Part shown: positions 12,301 through 22,000 of the stretch, one piece after another
How positions within the stretch are numbered: the stretch's first letter is position 1
Layout: every line of letters starts with the position of its first letter
Source of the DNA: Pratylenchus scribneri
Lineage: Eukaryota > Nematoda > Chromadorea > Rhabditida > Pratylenchidae
DNA: 64,000 nt
Reading direction: 5' to 3'
NCBI GenBank assembly: GCA_030063045.1
Contig: JAQSEB010000010.1
Location: forward strand, 372,001 to 436,000
The notes under the pieces: generated by a model
The model's input: only the letters and a program-made list of their open reading frames with translations
What the model was told of the DNA's origin: nothing
Databases searched by the model: none
Translations under genes and position numbers: made by a program

Positions 12301-13840
12301 AATGCTGCTGAAAATTAGGCAAAAATGGCCGATTATCATATAAAAAAATTATTGGCCCCGTCGCGGGTTCGAACCCGAGTACCACCTGCGTTAGGTATTA
12401 ATCCGATAGACTAAAGGGCCATAATTAATGCCCATCTATTTTTCCCTTTTCCGCCAAAAATAAAGACTGCATTTTTAAGTGACAGATTGCAAAATAAGTA
12501 AGGTACCCTTCTAAGTTTTTTTGGCAAAATTTACCAAAATCGATTTCAAAAATCTTAAAATATGTATTTTTTTGGTAATTATTGCATTTTTCCAACGAAT
12601 TTTAATGTACATAATTTTTGACCAATTTATTCATTTTTGCAATTTTTTCGGTGAAATTTTCTTTTAGAAAAATGCAAAAAAACAACAACTATTTTGAGGT
12701 CTCCTCCTAAACCTAAATCGATTTTGGCACAAAGAAAAACCTAAATAAATGTCCATTTTTAGACCCAAAAATCTGCTCTCTACAATGATTTTATTACCAA
12801 AATTTCCAGTAAAAATTAGTAGTATAATAACAAACCTTGGTCCAGTTGGCGTATTACTGACATTTGGTAGGAGTAAATTCAGTGAAGTTGGCGATGAAGA
12901 GGACGATGGGGAATTCTCTTAAATTTACAAAAATTTTAAAATTATTTTAAAATTTTTGCAAACGTCCAAAAACTGAAGGCGATTTCTTCAACAGAGTTTT
13001 GAATGTGTTTCGAACATCCGACGTTTTTCTACGCAATTCGGCGGTTTCCTGTCGCAGTAATTCCCTAAAAAATGGGAATAAAAAGTGAATGAATCATCAA
13101 AAATTTTTACCGATTTTTATTGTAATCATTCAGCCTTTTGTTTTCATATTGATAGGTTTTATAGCATTGGGAACAAAGGCCGCGGCCTGTTGAAAAATTA
13201 AAAATATTATTCCCGAAAAAAGCATTGAATTTATTTATGTTTCGTATCAAAAATTCAATATTTTTCAAGCATGTTTATGTTTAGATCTAGGATTAGGGCC
13301 AAGCTTGTACGAAGAAACTCTATCTGGCCAAATTTTATGGCTTCATATTGATTTTTCAAAAGTAAAATTTTTTGGGTAAATTCAACCCAGCTTTTCATGC
13401 AGAAAAATAATATTTTGACCATGTAACTTGAAACTTGCTGTAACAAGTTATTGGGGTTTAGCATTAGGCTAGGCATAGGATACCTTTAAAAAAGAGCCCG
13501 ATCAGGGTATTTTATGGATCTAAAAATACCAGATTTTTAAACATGAAAAGCTATCGGTAAATTCTTTGATTTAATGCAGTTAAATTGCGTTAAATATTTT
13601 ATTTTAAGGCCATCAAAATTATTAATTAAAAAGAATACATTGCGGTGTTCCATAAAATGAGCCACATTGTTTGCACAACTTAAAACAATTAAATAATTAA
13701 AAATAAATTATCCTAATAATAATGAAAGAAACCAATTCATTGTCGGACAAATGAAATTGGCTGCCATGTTGCCTCTCTTGACTGCCAACATGAAGAAGCC
13801 AATCATCCGAATCATCAATTTTATTATTTTCAGCTGCCAT
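6388..13840 (-). CDS. rabx-5: Rabex-5 homologue, Rab5 guanine nucleotide exchange factor
   Basis: Fifteen exons give 479 residues, close to human RABGEF1: 13733-13840, 13639-13678, 13111-13186, 12974-13064, 12836-12915, 10558-10684, 9980-10152, 9424-9550, 8901-8953, 8797-8855, 8605-8742, 8058-8082, 7902-8019, 7594-7697 and 6388-6508. Residues 37-62 form an A20-type zinc finger ([10 protein letters not shown]...RGLCSQC), which in Rabex-5 binds ubiquitin and has E3 activity. A Ser-rich linker follows, then a helical bundle and a VPS9 domain that loads GTP on Rab5 at early endosomes. The VPS9 signatures are visible: Asp in [19 protein letters not shown] and Tyr/Thr in GYYYTNL, the residues needed for exchange. 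The C-terminus is charged and coiled-coil-like ([20 protein letters not shown]). Introns hold elements of families B, D, G, H and a duplicated exon fragment. Family assignment is firm. Confidence 0.93.
6545..7562. mobile_element. Family D element split by a later insertion
   Basis: The left part (6545-6742) carries GGAAGCAACCAATTCAGGAA through to GACATGTAAC. The right part (7450-7562) resumes with CTTTTTAGAGGACACTTTTG and ends in TTGGTAATTTCC. Between them sits a separate inverted-repeat element (family H). The host lies in the last intron of Rabex-5. Confidence 0.75.
6744..7448. mobile_element. Family H inverted-repeat element nested in family D
   Basis: About 700 bp with terminal inverted repeats TTATTCTCATCTCCGGATTT and its complement AAATCCGGAGATGAGAATAA, bounded by GGGG/CCCC. 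The flanks carry many copies of TAAATCGCGATTTA, a short palindrome repeated in both arms; the centre (7010-7290) is plain AT-rich DNA. There is no coding capacity, so a transposase would have to be supplied elsewhere. The target duplication is unclear (TGG possible). Confidence 0.75.
7725..7885. mobile_element. Family G inverted-repeat element
   Basis: Terminal repeats TTACCGTAAATTCTCTATTA and, inverted, TAATAGAATAAATACGGTAA; 160 bp, noncoding. It lies in the intron between the last VPS9-region exon (7902-8019) and exon 7594-7697 of Rabex-5. It resembles the 57125 copy closely. Confidence 0.7.
9560..9975. repeat. AT-only low-complexity intron filler
   Basis: Around 400 bp of TTTAATTTTTAATTT-type sequence with almost no G or C, in a Rabex-5 intron. 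No other structure is visible. Confidence 0.7.
10195..10525. mobile_element. Family B inverted-repeat element
   Basis: Arms carry AATAAATCCGAAACCGGTTT, ACCCTACAAACTTATA and TGTAGATCTCATCGAGAC; the other arm carries the inverse (GTCTCGATGAGATCTACAAA). It is noncoding and lies in a Rabex-5 intron. Other copies are at 13905, 29945, 43925, 48490 and 58185. Confidence 0.75.
10768..10806 (-). repeat. tRNA-like B-box block, interrupted copy
   Basis: On the minus strand it contains GGGTTCGAACCC, an RNA polymerase III B box in a T-arm-like hairpin, followed by a GGGGCC acceptor-like end. The rest of the tRNA-like body is displaced to 11462-11492 by an insertion. Anticodon arm pairing is poor and there is no U33, so I read this as a tRNA-derived SINE head or relic, not a working tRNA. 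Confidence 0.5.
10807..11461. mobile_element. 655-bp inverted-repeat element with terminal AGCCCGTAGTAAAAGAC
   Basis: The ends are AGCCCGTAGTAAAAGAC and its exact complement GTCTTTTACTACGGGCT. Both arms carry runs of the type GGGGGAATCTTCCCCCGAT; the centre is AT-rich. It interrupts the tRNA-like block; the flanking CTT/CTTA suggests a 3-4 bp target duplication. It is noncoding. Confidence 0.8.
11493..11992. mobile_element. hAT-like 500-bp non-autonomous element, 8-bp target duplication
   Basis: The terminal inverted repeats are CAGGCATGACCACGGCTAC and GTAGCCGTGGTCATGCCTG, flanked on both sides by the exact 8-bp direct repeat GACTAAAG (11485-11492 and 11993-12000). Many copies of CGGCTACGG/TAGCCGCGG lie just inside the ends, and the centre is AT-rich. 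An 8-bp duplication and CA-G ends fit the hAT superfamily. There is no transposase frame. Confidence 0.85.
12350..12420 (-). repeat. tRNA-like B-box block, uninterrupted copy
   Basis: Minus-strand sequence runs from GGCCCTTTAGTCTATCGG through CGGGTTCGAACCCGCGA to CGGGGCC, about 68 nt, with an acceptor-like pairing and a perfect B box. The anticodon loop would be TAACGCA, lacking U33, and the D arm is weak. It is a tRNA relic or SINE head duplicated with the Rabex-5 exon fragment. Confidence 0.5.
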
Positions 13841-13904
13841 TTTTTTTCTCTAATAAATCAAAAAAAAACAATAAATATTTTTTGCCATTTTAAAATTGCT
13901 TGAT

Positions 13905-14225
13905 TTTTACCCCAAAAGTAGTTTTTGACTTCTAATAAATCAGAAACCGGTTTTAAACCCTACAAACTTTATACCAATTTGTAGATCTCATAGAGACGCA
14001 TCGATTGGTATATAATTTGTCATGGCTTGGCCCAAAATTGAACGAGTTAAACCGTTTAAAACCACATTTCCAGTTTTTGGTTTTAAACCACTTTAATTTT
14101 GGGCCAAAACCCGACATTTTATATACCATTCAATGCGTCTCGATGTGATCTACAAAATGGTATAAGGTTTGCAGGGTCGTCTAAAACCCGTTTCTAATTT
14201 AAGTGAAGTCAAAAAACTACTTTTT
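13905..14225. mobile_element. Family B inverted-repeat element
   Basis: Arms carry AATAAATCAGAAACCGGTTT and, inverted, AAAACCCGTTTCTAATTT, with ATAGAGACGCATCGATTGG and ATGCGTCTCGATGTGATC inside. It fills most of the space between the Rabex-5 start and the ornithine carrier stop. Confidence 0.75.
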
Positions 14226-14407
14226 AGGAAAAATAAAAAAATGGGGTAAAAAATTAAATAAATTAATAAATATTAAAAATGAAATATAAATCAAATATAT
14301 AAAAAATTAAATTTTTTCTGCATAAAAATTTATCAAAAAAATCACAAAAATTATATGGCATAAAATCTCGAAAAATACAACAAAAACAAAAAAATAATCA
14401 ATTTAAT

Positions 14408-17400
14408 TCAAAGAATTCCTCCTAAAAATTGCTTCGTATTTTCATAAACAATGAATAGGGCACCGCTTGCAATGAAAGTCCGTATCAAAGTTGGTGAAAG
14501 GCCTTTGTAGAATGCGTTGTAGCCTTTAAAAAAATTATTTTAAATTAAAATTATTTCGTCAATAAAATAAATGAAAATATTTAATTTGCCGAAAATTGTA
14601 ACGCTCAGTGGTTTTAGACCCCCAAACCTTATATCCAATGAATAGATCTTGTCAAGGCGCATCATTTGATTATGTTTTGGCTTTGGGTTTAACCAATACT
14701 AACTTAGTTTTGAACCAAAAACCAAAATGTGGTTTAAACCGTTTAAAACCCTTTAATTGTTGACCAAACCAAAATGTGGTTTAAACCGTTTAAAACCCTT
14801 TAATTGTTGACCAAACCAAAATGTGGTTTAAACCGTTTAAAACCCTTTAATTGTTGACCAACCAAACTGTGGTTTAAACCGTTTAAAACCCTTTAATTGT
14901 TGACCAAACCAAAATGTGGTTTAAACCGTTTAAAACCCTTTAATTGTTGACCAAACCAAAATGTGGTTTAAGCCGTTTAAAACCCTTTAATTGTTGATCA
15001 AACCAAAATGTGGTTTAAACCGTTTAAAACCCTTTAATTGTTGACCAAACCAAAATGTGGTTTAAACCGTTTAAAACCCTTTAATTGTTGACCAAACCAT
15101 AACCAAATTATATACTTGGGTATATTTGGTTAGAAAATGTGTGGGACAAACCCTCCTTAAACCGGTTTAATTATTTTTTTGTACTCTTTTTTTCGGCATT
15201 TTCAGTGTTTTTTCGACAAATTAAATATTTCCTATTAAAAAATTGACCTTCTTCACGGTAAATCTTCATTAATATTGAACTGAATGTGCCCTTTTGACCG
15301 ACTTGCATTCGACTTTTAACTTAATTGAAAAATTATTGTTGAAAATATGGAAATTAACCTACCAACATCTGCGGGAAATATTGCCGTCCAAAGTGCCTTA
15401 AAAGGGGTTTAAATTAAATTTTTTTCTTTAATGAAAAAATTTACCATGCCACCAATTCCGCCGGAAATTGCCGTTCGAAAAATTCCTAAAAAATAAAATT
15501 TTTAAATTAATTAATTAGAATTTAATTATTTAATTAGAATTTAATTTATTTTTTAATTAATTAATTTATCTAATTTAAATTTATTTTTAAATTTAATTAT
15601 TTAATTTTAATTAAATTAATTAATTATTTAAATTATTAAATTATAAAAATGTTTACCGATTTCATCTTTTGTCTTCCCTTTTGGAGTCAGAAGTTTACGA
15701 GAGAATTCATATGCACCAAAGAAGAAGAAATATCCGGGAATTTCGCGCACCAATGTGGCCTGCGGATGTAGGAAAATTTAGTGTAAATTAAATTTTTTTT
15801 ATATATTTTAATGTCTAATTTGGTGTTCTACAGACGAAAATGCGGTTTATTTTAAGAGTTAATTTGGTAAAAATTCGAATTTTTTCTACAAAAATTTGCC
15901 AAAAGATTCGTTTTTATGGATGTTTAATATATTAATGAATGAAAAATAATCAATTTAGTGATAAATTTGTTAGCCTAAAACCTACTATTGGTCCGCAGAG
16001 TTCGATTGCCAGAACCAGAAACAATCGTAAGGAGTAAAGACCAGAGACCAATTATATAAAATGGCCATAATTTAAATGGCCTTAATTACTTATTTTCTAG
16101 CGCCTAAAAGCCTTAATTTATGGCTAAAAACCAATAAAAAATTTCCGTTAAATTGGTGTAAAAATAATTTTTAAAATTAATAAATAACTCACAACAAATC
16201 CAGTGTAGAATGAACGGAGACCCGAAGTTTTGTACATTTCTCGTGAGATGGAAAAAGGCGTCCTTTAAAAATTTTTCCATTTATAATTTTTATTGGAAAA
16301 AATTCCACCTTTTAACATTTGGATTCAGTTCGGTTTGGGCTTGTAATTGACATTTTACCAATTCTAAATGATTAAAATAAATAAAAAAAAAGGCAAAAAT
16401 ATGTTTGGGTTTACCCGTTGGACAAAGCACCAATGCAGCGAAAAAGGCGGCCATTGAACCAGCTATGAATGGGGAAGAAATTAGAAAAGAATATTAAAAT
16501 TATTGGGCGAATTTTTTAGGTTTTTCTTTATCTGTTTTTAAATTAAATAATGTTTTTTGAGCATTTATTTTCATGTATTTTAGTAATTTTTTGATCTATT
16601 TTACCAATTTTTGGCACTTTTTTGGGAAAATTTCATTTGAAAAATGCAATGAAAAACCAAAAATCCCATATTTTTGAGGTCCCCGAAAATCTATTTTGGT
16701 AAATTTCATTAAAAAAAAAACCTAAATAGGCTAATATTTTGCGACCAAATCCGCCCTCTAATTATTAATGAACCTGAAGCATTTTCCACTGGGGTCATTT
16801 GCTTAACCGAAGGGCTTCCCATCAAATTGGCAACCGCTAAAATTCAATTAAGATTTAAAATGTGTTTTTTAATGAATAATTCCCACTTGACGCTCTTTAT
16901 AATAATTCATCAAAGACAGAACCAAATTTGATGATTTTGGTATCAAATTAAAGAGCAGACTTTTGGCTATCAAATGAAATTAATTTTTATTTAAATTGGT
17001 TCAGAATTGATGAAGTTATGCCCAGAAAAAACCAATGAAAATTTCGCTAAATCCATAGTAAAGGTCATTTTAAATTGTTTTTTGGGCATAGTTTCATCAA
17101 TTCTGGACCAATTTAAATAAAATTAATTTCATTTGATAGCCAAAAGTCTGCTCTTTAATTTGATACCAAAATCATCAAAATTTGGTTCAGTTCTTCATAA
17201 GTTATTTCAAACGGCGACTAGTTGAATGCTTTTTTCAATTAAATTAACCTTTTTGACAAAATCCATATGAGAAGAAGAGAATACTATTTTCGGAAACATT
17301 GGCAACCAGCGCTGGGATTGAGCCTAAATAAAATTAAAATTGATTTAATTATAAAAATTATTTAATTAACCGGCATATAATCCTCTGACGCCTTCTGCGC

Positions 17401-18136
17401 GATAAGTCTGACGAAAGCACACAACCCAATTTTTGTATATGCTCGGAAATGTTTGCATTTTTACTTTTATCTGTGGGAAATATTAAAAGTGTCGTTATTG
17501 TAAATAATTTATTATTTTATTATGTGAATATGGTCATTTCAGTCTCAATATCTATTTTTAATCGATAGCCTTGAAGCTAATTAACCATTTTTATATGATC
17601 TAAAGTGCATTTAAATAATATAAAATGTTAACTATCCATTGATGTACATATTAATCACCCAAAGCTGTGAAGTTTTGTAAAAGTTAAGGCCAAAAAACCA
17701 TGAAAAAGTTGTTTTTTTTTGTTATTTTGACGATAAATTGACCAAAATTTAATAACTTAGAATGATCAATCTATCATTGGAAAGCTAAAATATTTAGTTC
17801 GATTAATGGCATTTTAAATCATACAAAATAGTAAATTCGCTGTTGTTGATCGAAATGATTCCAACTGTTTATTATGACTCTTTTATTCACCAAATAATCA
17901 ATTTTTTTTTATTACTAGAAATTTAATGTAAAAATAGTTAAATCCACTAACCGTATCCAATGGCTGCGCGCTATAAACATTGGCCGTTCCACCTAAAATA
18001 TTAAACTGTCAATAAAATTTTTTATAAGAAAACCGGCTGTTCCCGCCACCAAATCGATGATTCCATCCTTAAAATGTTGAATGCCTCCCGTCGATTTTGA
18101 ATGCCCAGCCTGTTCATCAGCTTCAATAGCTTCCAT
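14408..18136 (-). CDS. SLC25A15: Mitochondrial ornithine carrier (SLC25A15/ORNT1 type)
   Basis: Thirteen exons give 306 residues, the usual carrier length: 18034-18136, 17952-17992, 17371-17470, 17249-17323, 16774-16836, 16415-16462, 16309-16363, 16193-16262, 15657-15759, 15445-15485, 15363-15396, 15248-15319 and 14408-14523. It exchanges cytosolic ornithine for citrulline and H+ across the inner mitochondrial membrane. Three mitochondrial carrier repeats are visible by their PX[DE]XX[KR]-type signatures: QPLDTIK, CPTELVK and FPADVVK. Subfamily-specific stretches match ORNT1: [27 protein letters not shown] and [17 protein letters not shown] chose the ATG at 18136 because it gives the conserved N-terminus; an in-frame ATG at 18196 would add 20 residues. 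Introns contain family A, C and J repeats. Assignment is firm; exact substrate range is inferred. Confidence 0.93.
14590..15170. mobile_element. Family A element with expanded internal 42-bp repeat
   Basis: The left arm carries CTTATATCCAATGAATAGATC and AAGGCGCATCATTTGATT; the right arm ACCAAATTATATACTTGGGT and GTGTGGGACAAACC. Between them a 42-bp unit (CCAAACCAAAATGTGG, TTTAAACCGTTTAAAACCC, TTTAATTGTTGA) is repeated eight times. Other copies of the family carry one to six units. It is in an intron of the ornithine carrier. Confidence 0.8.
16510..16760. mobile_element. Family J degenerate inverted-repeat element
   Basis: Shares AGGTTTTTCTTT...GAAATTT, CCAAAAATCCCATATTTTTG, GAGGTCCCCGAAAATC and TTTGGTAAATTTCAT with sequence at 12040-12790, 18700-18960 and 36160-36480. 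The arms are imperfect inverses. It lies in an intron of the ornithine carrier. Confidence 0.4.
16895..17225. mobile_element. Family C palindromic element
   Basis: A near-perfect 330-bp foldback: TTTGGTATCAAATTAAAGAG and CTTTTGGCTATCAAATGAAA in one arm return inverted as TTTCATTTGATAGCCAAAAG and CTCTTTAATTTGATACCAAA. It lies in an intron of the ornithine carrier. Other copies are at 44835, 60110 and 62220. Confidence 0.8.
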
Positions 18137-19051
18137 TAAATAATATATTTTTGAGCAAAGTTTAATTCCTAGGAAACCTTTCGGAATTGGGATCAAAAAA
18201 GAAAATTATTTTTTAATTTTCAAAAAAATTTTTTAAATTATCAAAATTTTTAATTTTCAAAAAAATTTTTTTTCAAAAAAAATTTTGAGTACTTAAAAAA
18301 TTAAAAAAATTTTTTTAAATTTTCAAATATTTTTTTGGAGGTTAGAAAATTTCTAAAAATTTTTTGGAGGTTAGAAAATTTTTTAAAATTTTTTTGGATG
18401 TTAGAAAATTGTTAAAATTTTTGGTTAGAAAATTGTAAAAAATTTTTTGGAGGTTAAATTTTAAAAAAATATCAAAAAATTTGAAAATTATTTTTTAGGG
18501 CCCTATCCGAAGGATTGAGAATGTGCAAATTGTAAATTTAAAATAAAATATAAATGTGATAAGAACACTGAAATATGGATGAAATAAAATAATCCTCCAC
18601 AAAATAAGTGTTTGTTTATCGAGAGAGAATGAAATGTTTGCCAATAAGATCAACGATTCGAGTTTTTATTTTAACTGGTAAAACGTGGATAAATAACTAG
18701 TGGAGCGGATTTTTAGGTCACAAAATAGCAAAATTTGTACCTATTAAGGTTTTTTTGTGTGAAATTTGCCAAAAATAAGCTTTTGGAAACCCCAAAATGG
18801 GGATTTTTTGGTATTTTATTCCATTTCTAATGAAATTTTCCCCTCAAAAAAATGCCAAAAATAGGTCAAAAATTGAAAAATTACATCGAAAATATGAAAT
18901 TACCCAAAAATTTAATGAGCTTTTCTCAAAATTTGATGCAATAAAACCTTAAAAATCCGTTCCCTTACTGATAAAACGTGGATAAACGATAAATAAAATA
19001 ACATTGTCAAAAGTCAAAAAAGTGTTCAATTCCTCCTCTCTTCCCATTCAT
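18137..19051. other. Spacer between PRP19 stop and ornithine carrier start
   Basis: From 18330 to 18470 a unit of the type TTTTTTGGAGGTTAGAAAAT is repeated about five times. From 18700 to 18965 lies a family J foldback bounded by GAGCGGATTTTTAGG and CCTTAAAAATCCGTTC. No coding exon was found. Confidence 0.55.
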
Positions 19052-22000
19052 TCATTGTTCTGCTGTAGGGAGGGCATAGATTCGAACGGTTTTGTCGAGG
19101 CTGGCACTGGCCACAAATTTGGCATCATCGCCGAATCGGACGCCAGTCACCGTTTGGGTGTGCCCTTCGAATTGGGCAATTTTGTTCCATGATTTCACTT
19201 GGAAAATTTCCACATGTTCACCGCCGACCGCCAAATATGCCCCGGATTTGTCGAATGTCAGTGCATTAATCTGGCAAAATAAATAATAAAATTAATTGTG
19301 AAAAAATATTTAAAAAGTCGAAAAAAGGATCAAGATTTATTCTAGACCCATAAACCTTTATACCCAATTGATAAATCTCGTCAAGACTTATCATTTGATA
19401 ATGTTTTGGCCTTTTGTTTAACCAATTCAAACTTAATTTTGAACCGGAAACCGAAATGTGGTTTAAACGGTTTAAAACCAAAATGTGGTTTAAACCGTTT
19501 AAAACCCTTTTTAATTGTTGACCAAACCAAAATGTGGGGTTTAAACCGTTTAAAACCCTTTAATTGTTGACCAAACCATAACCAAATTATATACCATTCA
19601 ATGCGTCTTGACTAGCTCTATCCAATTTTGGTTGGGTATATTTTTGTTTGTGAATGTGTGGGACAAACGACAAACTGACTAAATTGTTTTATTTGACAAA
19701 TTAAATATTCTCTTACCGCAAGTTTTGAATTGTGCGGTGCCAATGTCTTCAAATTCTTCAGCTTACGAAGATCCCAAATTTTAATCTCGCCATCCAACGA
19801 GCCGGTTGCCAAATAATAGCCATTCTCGGAGAAGGCAATCGCACAGACAGAATCCTATAAATTAAAATTAAAATTATTATTTTAATTTTTTTTTATTTTT
19901 ATTAATATATTTTTTTATTAATTTTATTAAAAAATATTTTAATTAATTAATTTTTATTCACAATTTTACCTGATGCCCAGGAAATTGGGCAACATTGACT
20001 TGTTCCTTGATGTCCCAAATCTTCACAATTGAACTTTTGGCGCCGGTGCCAAAAATGAGACCATCTGGATGGAATTGACCACAAGTCAGGGAAATGTCAT
20101 CGTCGCCGGATGGAATCTGAAAATAAAATAATTAATTATCCAAAATGTATTAATTTTAAAAAATCGTGTGGAAAAAATTGGCATTTTTGGGGCCGTAAAA
20201 TTGTCCAAATATAAAATCATAAATTATTTTAAAGCAAATGCCCGCTGGGCGATAGTTTAAGAGCCTAAATAAGCCTAAATGCCTTAGTTTATTATTTAAG
20301 GCCAAAATATGTCTAAATTTTTTTGTAAAATTAATTAAAATTGAAAATTCGATCACGGTAAAATTGAATCGGGGGTTCGTATATGTATTTAGAGAAAATA
20401 AATAATTTCATTAATATTTTAATTAAAAATTTGAACAGCACCTTAACAATTGGACGTCCAGCATTGAGATCGATCAATGACCAATGGGAATCTTCGGATG
20501 TGCACAAAGCATGATCACCTGTTAATTAATTTAATAATAGAAGAAGGAAAATTCATTTTAATTCTATTTTTTTTAATTTCTGATTTTAAATTTCTAATTT
20601 TTTGAAATTCTGATTTTTTAAAATTCTAAATTTTTAAAATTCTGAAATTTTAAAATTCCGATTTTTTGAAATTCCGATTTTCTGAAATTCCGATTTTTTC
20701 AAATTCCGATTTTTTAAAATTCCGATTTTTTGAAATTCTAATTTTTGAAATTCCGATTTTTTGAAATTCTGATTTTTTGAAATTCTAATTTTTTGAAATT
20801 CTGATTTTTTAAAATTCTAAATTTTTAAAATTCTGAAATTTTAAAATTCCGATTTTTTGAAATTCCGATTTTCTGAAATTCCGATTTTTTCAAATTCCGA
20901 TTTTTTAAAATTCCGATTTTTTGAAATTCTAATTTTTGAAATTCCGATTTTTTGAAATTCTGATTTTTTGAAATTCTAATTTTTTGAAATTCCGATTTTT
21001 TGAAATTCTGATTTTTTTAAATTCTAATTTTTTGAAATTCTGATTTTTTGAAATTCTGATTTTTTGAAATTCTGATTTTTTAAACTCCGATTTTTTAATT
21101 TTGTTAGTAAATTAATTATTCCCTCACCTGTAGGATGGAGTGACACATCCGTGATTGCGTTGCTATGCACCCCAATAACATTTCTTGCGCTGGATTCATT
21201 CGTAGACCAAATTCGAATCTTTAAATCATTCAAATTAAAAATTATTTTAATTGAATTTTACCTGAGAATCTTGCGCACCCGAAATGACGGTTTTCAAATC
21301 TGGATGAAGGCGAACGCAAGTGACACGCTTTTGATGGCCTTTGAACGTATTTTCGATGGTATCATTTTCGAAATTGAAAAGCACAATGGATTTGTCCATT
21401 CCTCCGGTCAATATCAGATTTTTCTAAACAAACAAAGAAATATTAATATTTATTCGGTATAAATTTTATTTGTTGATGCGCCGATTCTGATTTCGGCATT
21501 CCTGATTATCTTATGGCCGTGATCTAATGGCTCAATTAATTCGTTAGGGTCGATTTTATTTATAAGATTTCAATTTCAAATCAATTTAATCGATAAGAAA
21601 TGTACCAAATTTATGTCTATCCGAAATTTCGGGTTTTTAAACCGGTTTAACATTTTATATTATGAACCCAATTTAATTTATAGCCAATTGAAATTTCGGG
21701 TTTTTAAATCGGTTTAACATTTTTGGTTTCGGACCTAAGATATGGCCAAAAAAAATTTGTGGGTTTCAAATCGCTTTATCCGGTTTGAACCTAAGTTATG
21801 GCAAACTAAAATTTTTAATCCGGTTAAAAATTTTTGGCTTAAATTCAAGTTATGGCAAATTGAATTTTCAGATTTTAAACCGGTTTTATTTTTTAAAGAG
21901 ATCAAATCTGGCCAAAATTGGCATTTCCCCAACTAAATCCACTATCCGAATTTAATTAGTAATAAATTGATGCTCTAGTAAGCCTAAAAAGTTGAGATAT

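Larger units (their letters stand above)
10650..12600. repeat. Tandem duplication of part of a Rabex-5 exon plus intron
   Basis: Two copies align: 10650-10808 continuing at 11462-11492 and 11993-12150, and 12226-12570. Each starts with the 5' end of the Rabex-5 exon that begins [11 protein letters not shown] (CTCCAAAGTGGCATCAT...GGACTCATTGGCC in plus orientation). Then come an AT-rich linker, a tRNA-like block and the shared tail TTTTTCCCTTTTCC...AATAAAGAC. Only the copy at 10558-10684 is a complete exon; the fragment at 12226-12265 is a relic. The first copy was later hit by two transposable elements. Confidence 0.8.

Noticed and set aside
12350..12420. Functional tRNA gene
   Set aside because: B box and acceptor-like ends are present, but the anticodon loop lacks U33 and the D arm does not pair; treated as a relic or SINE head.
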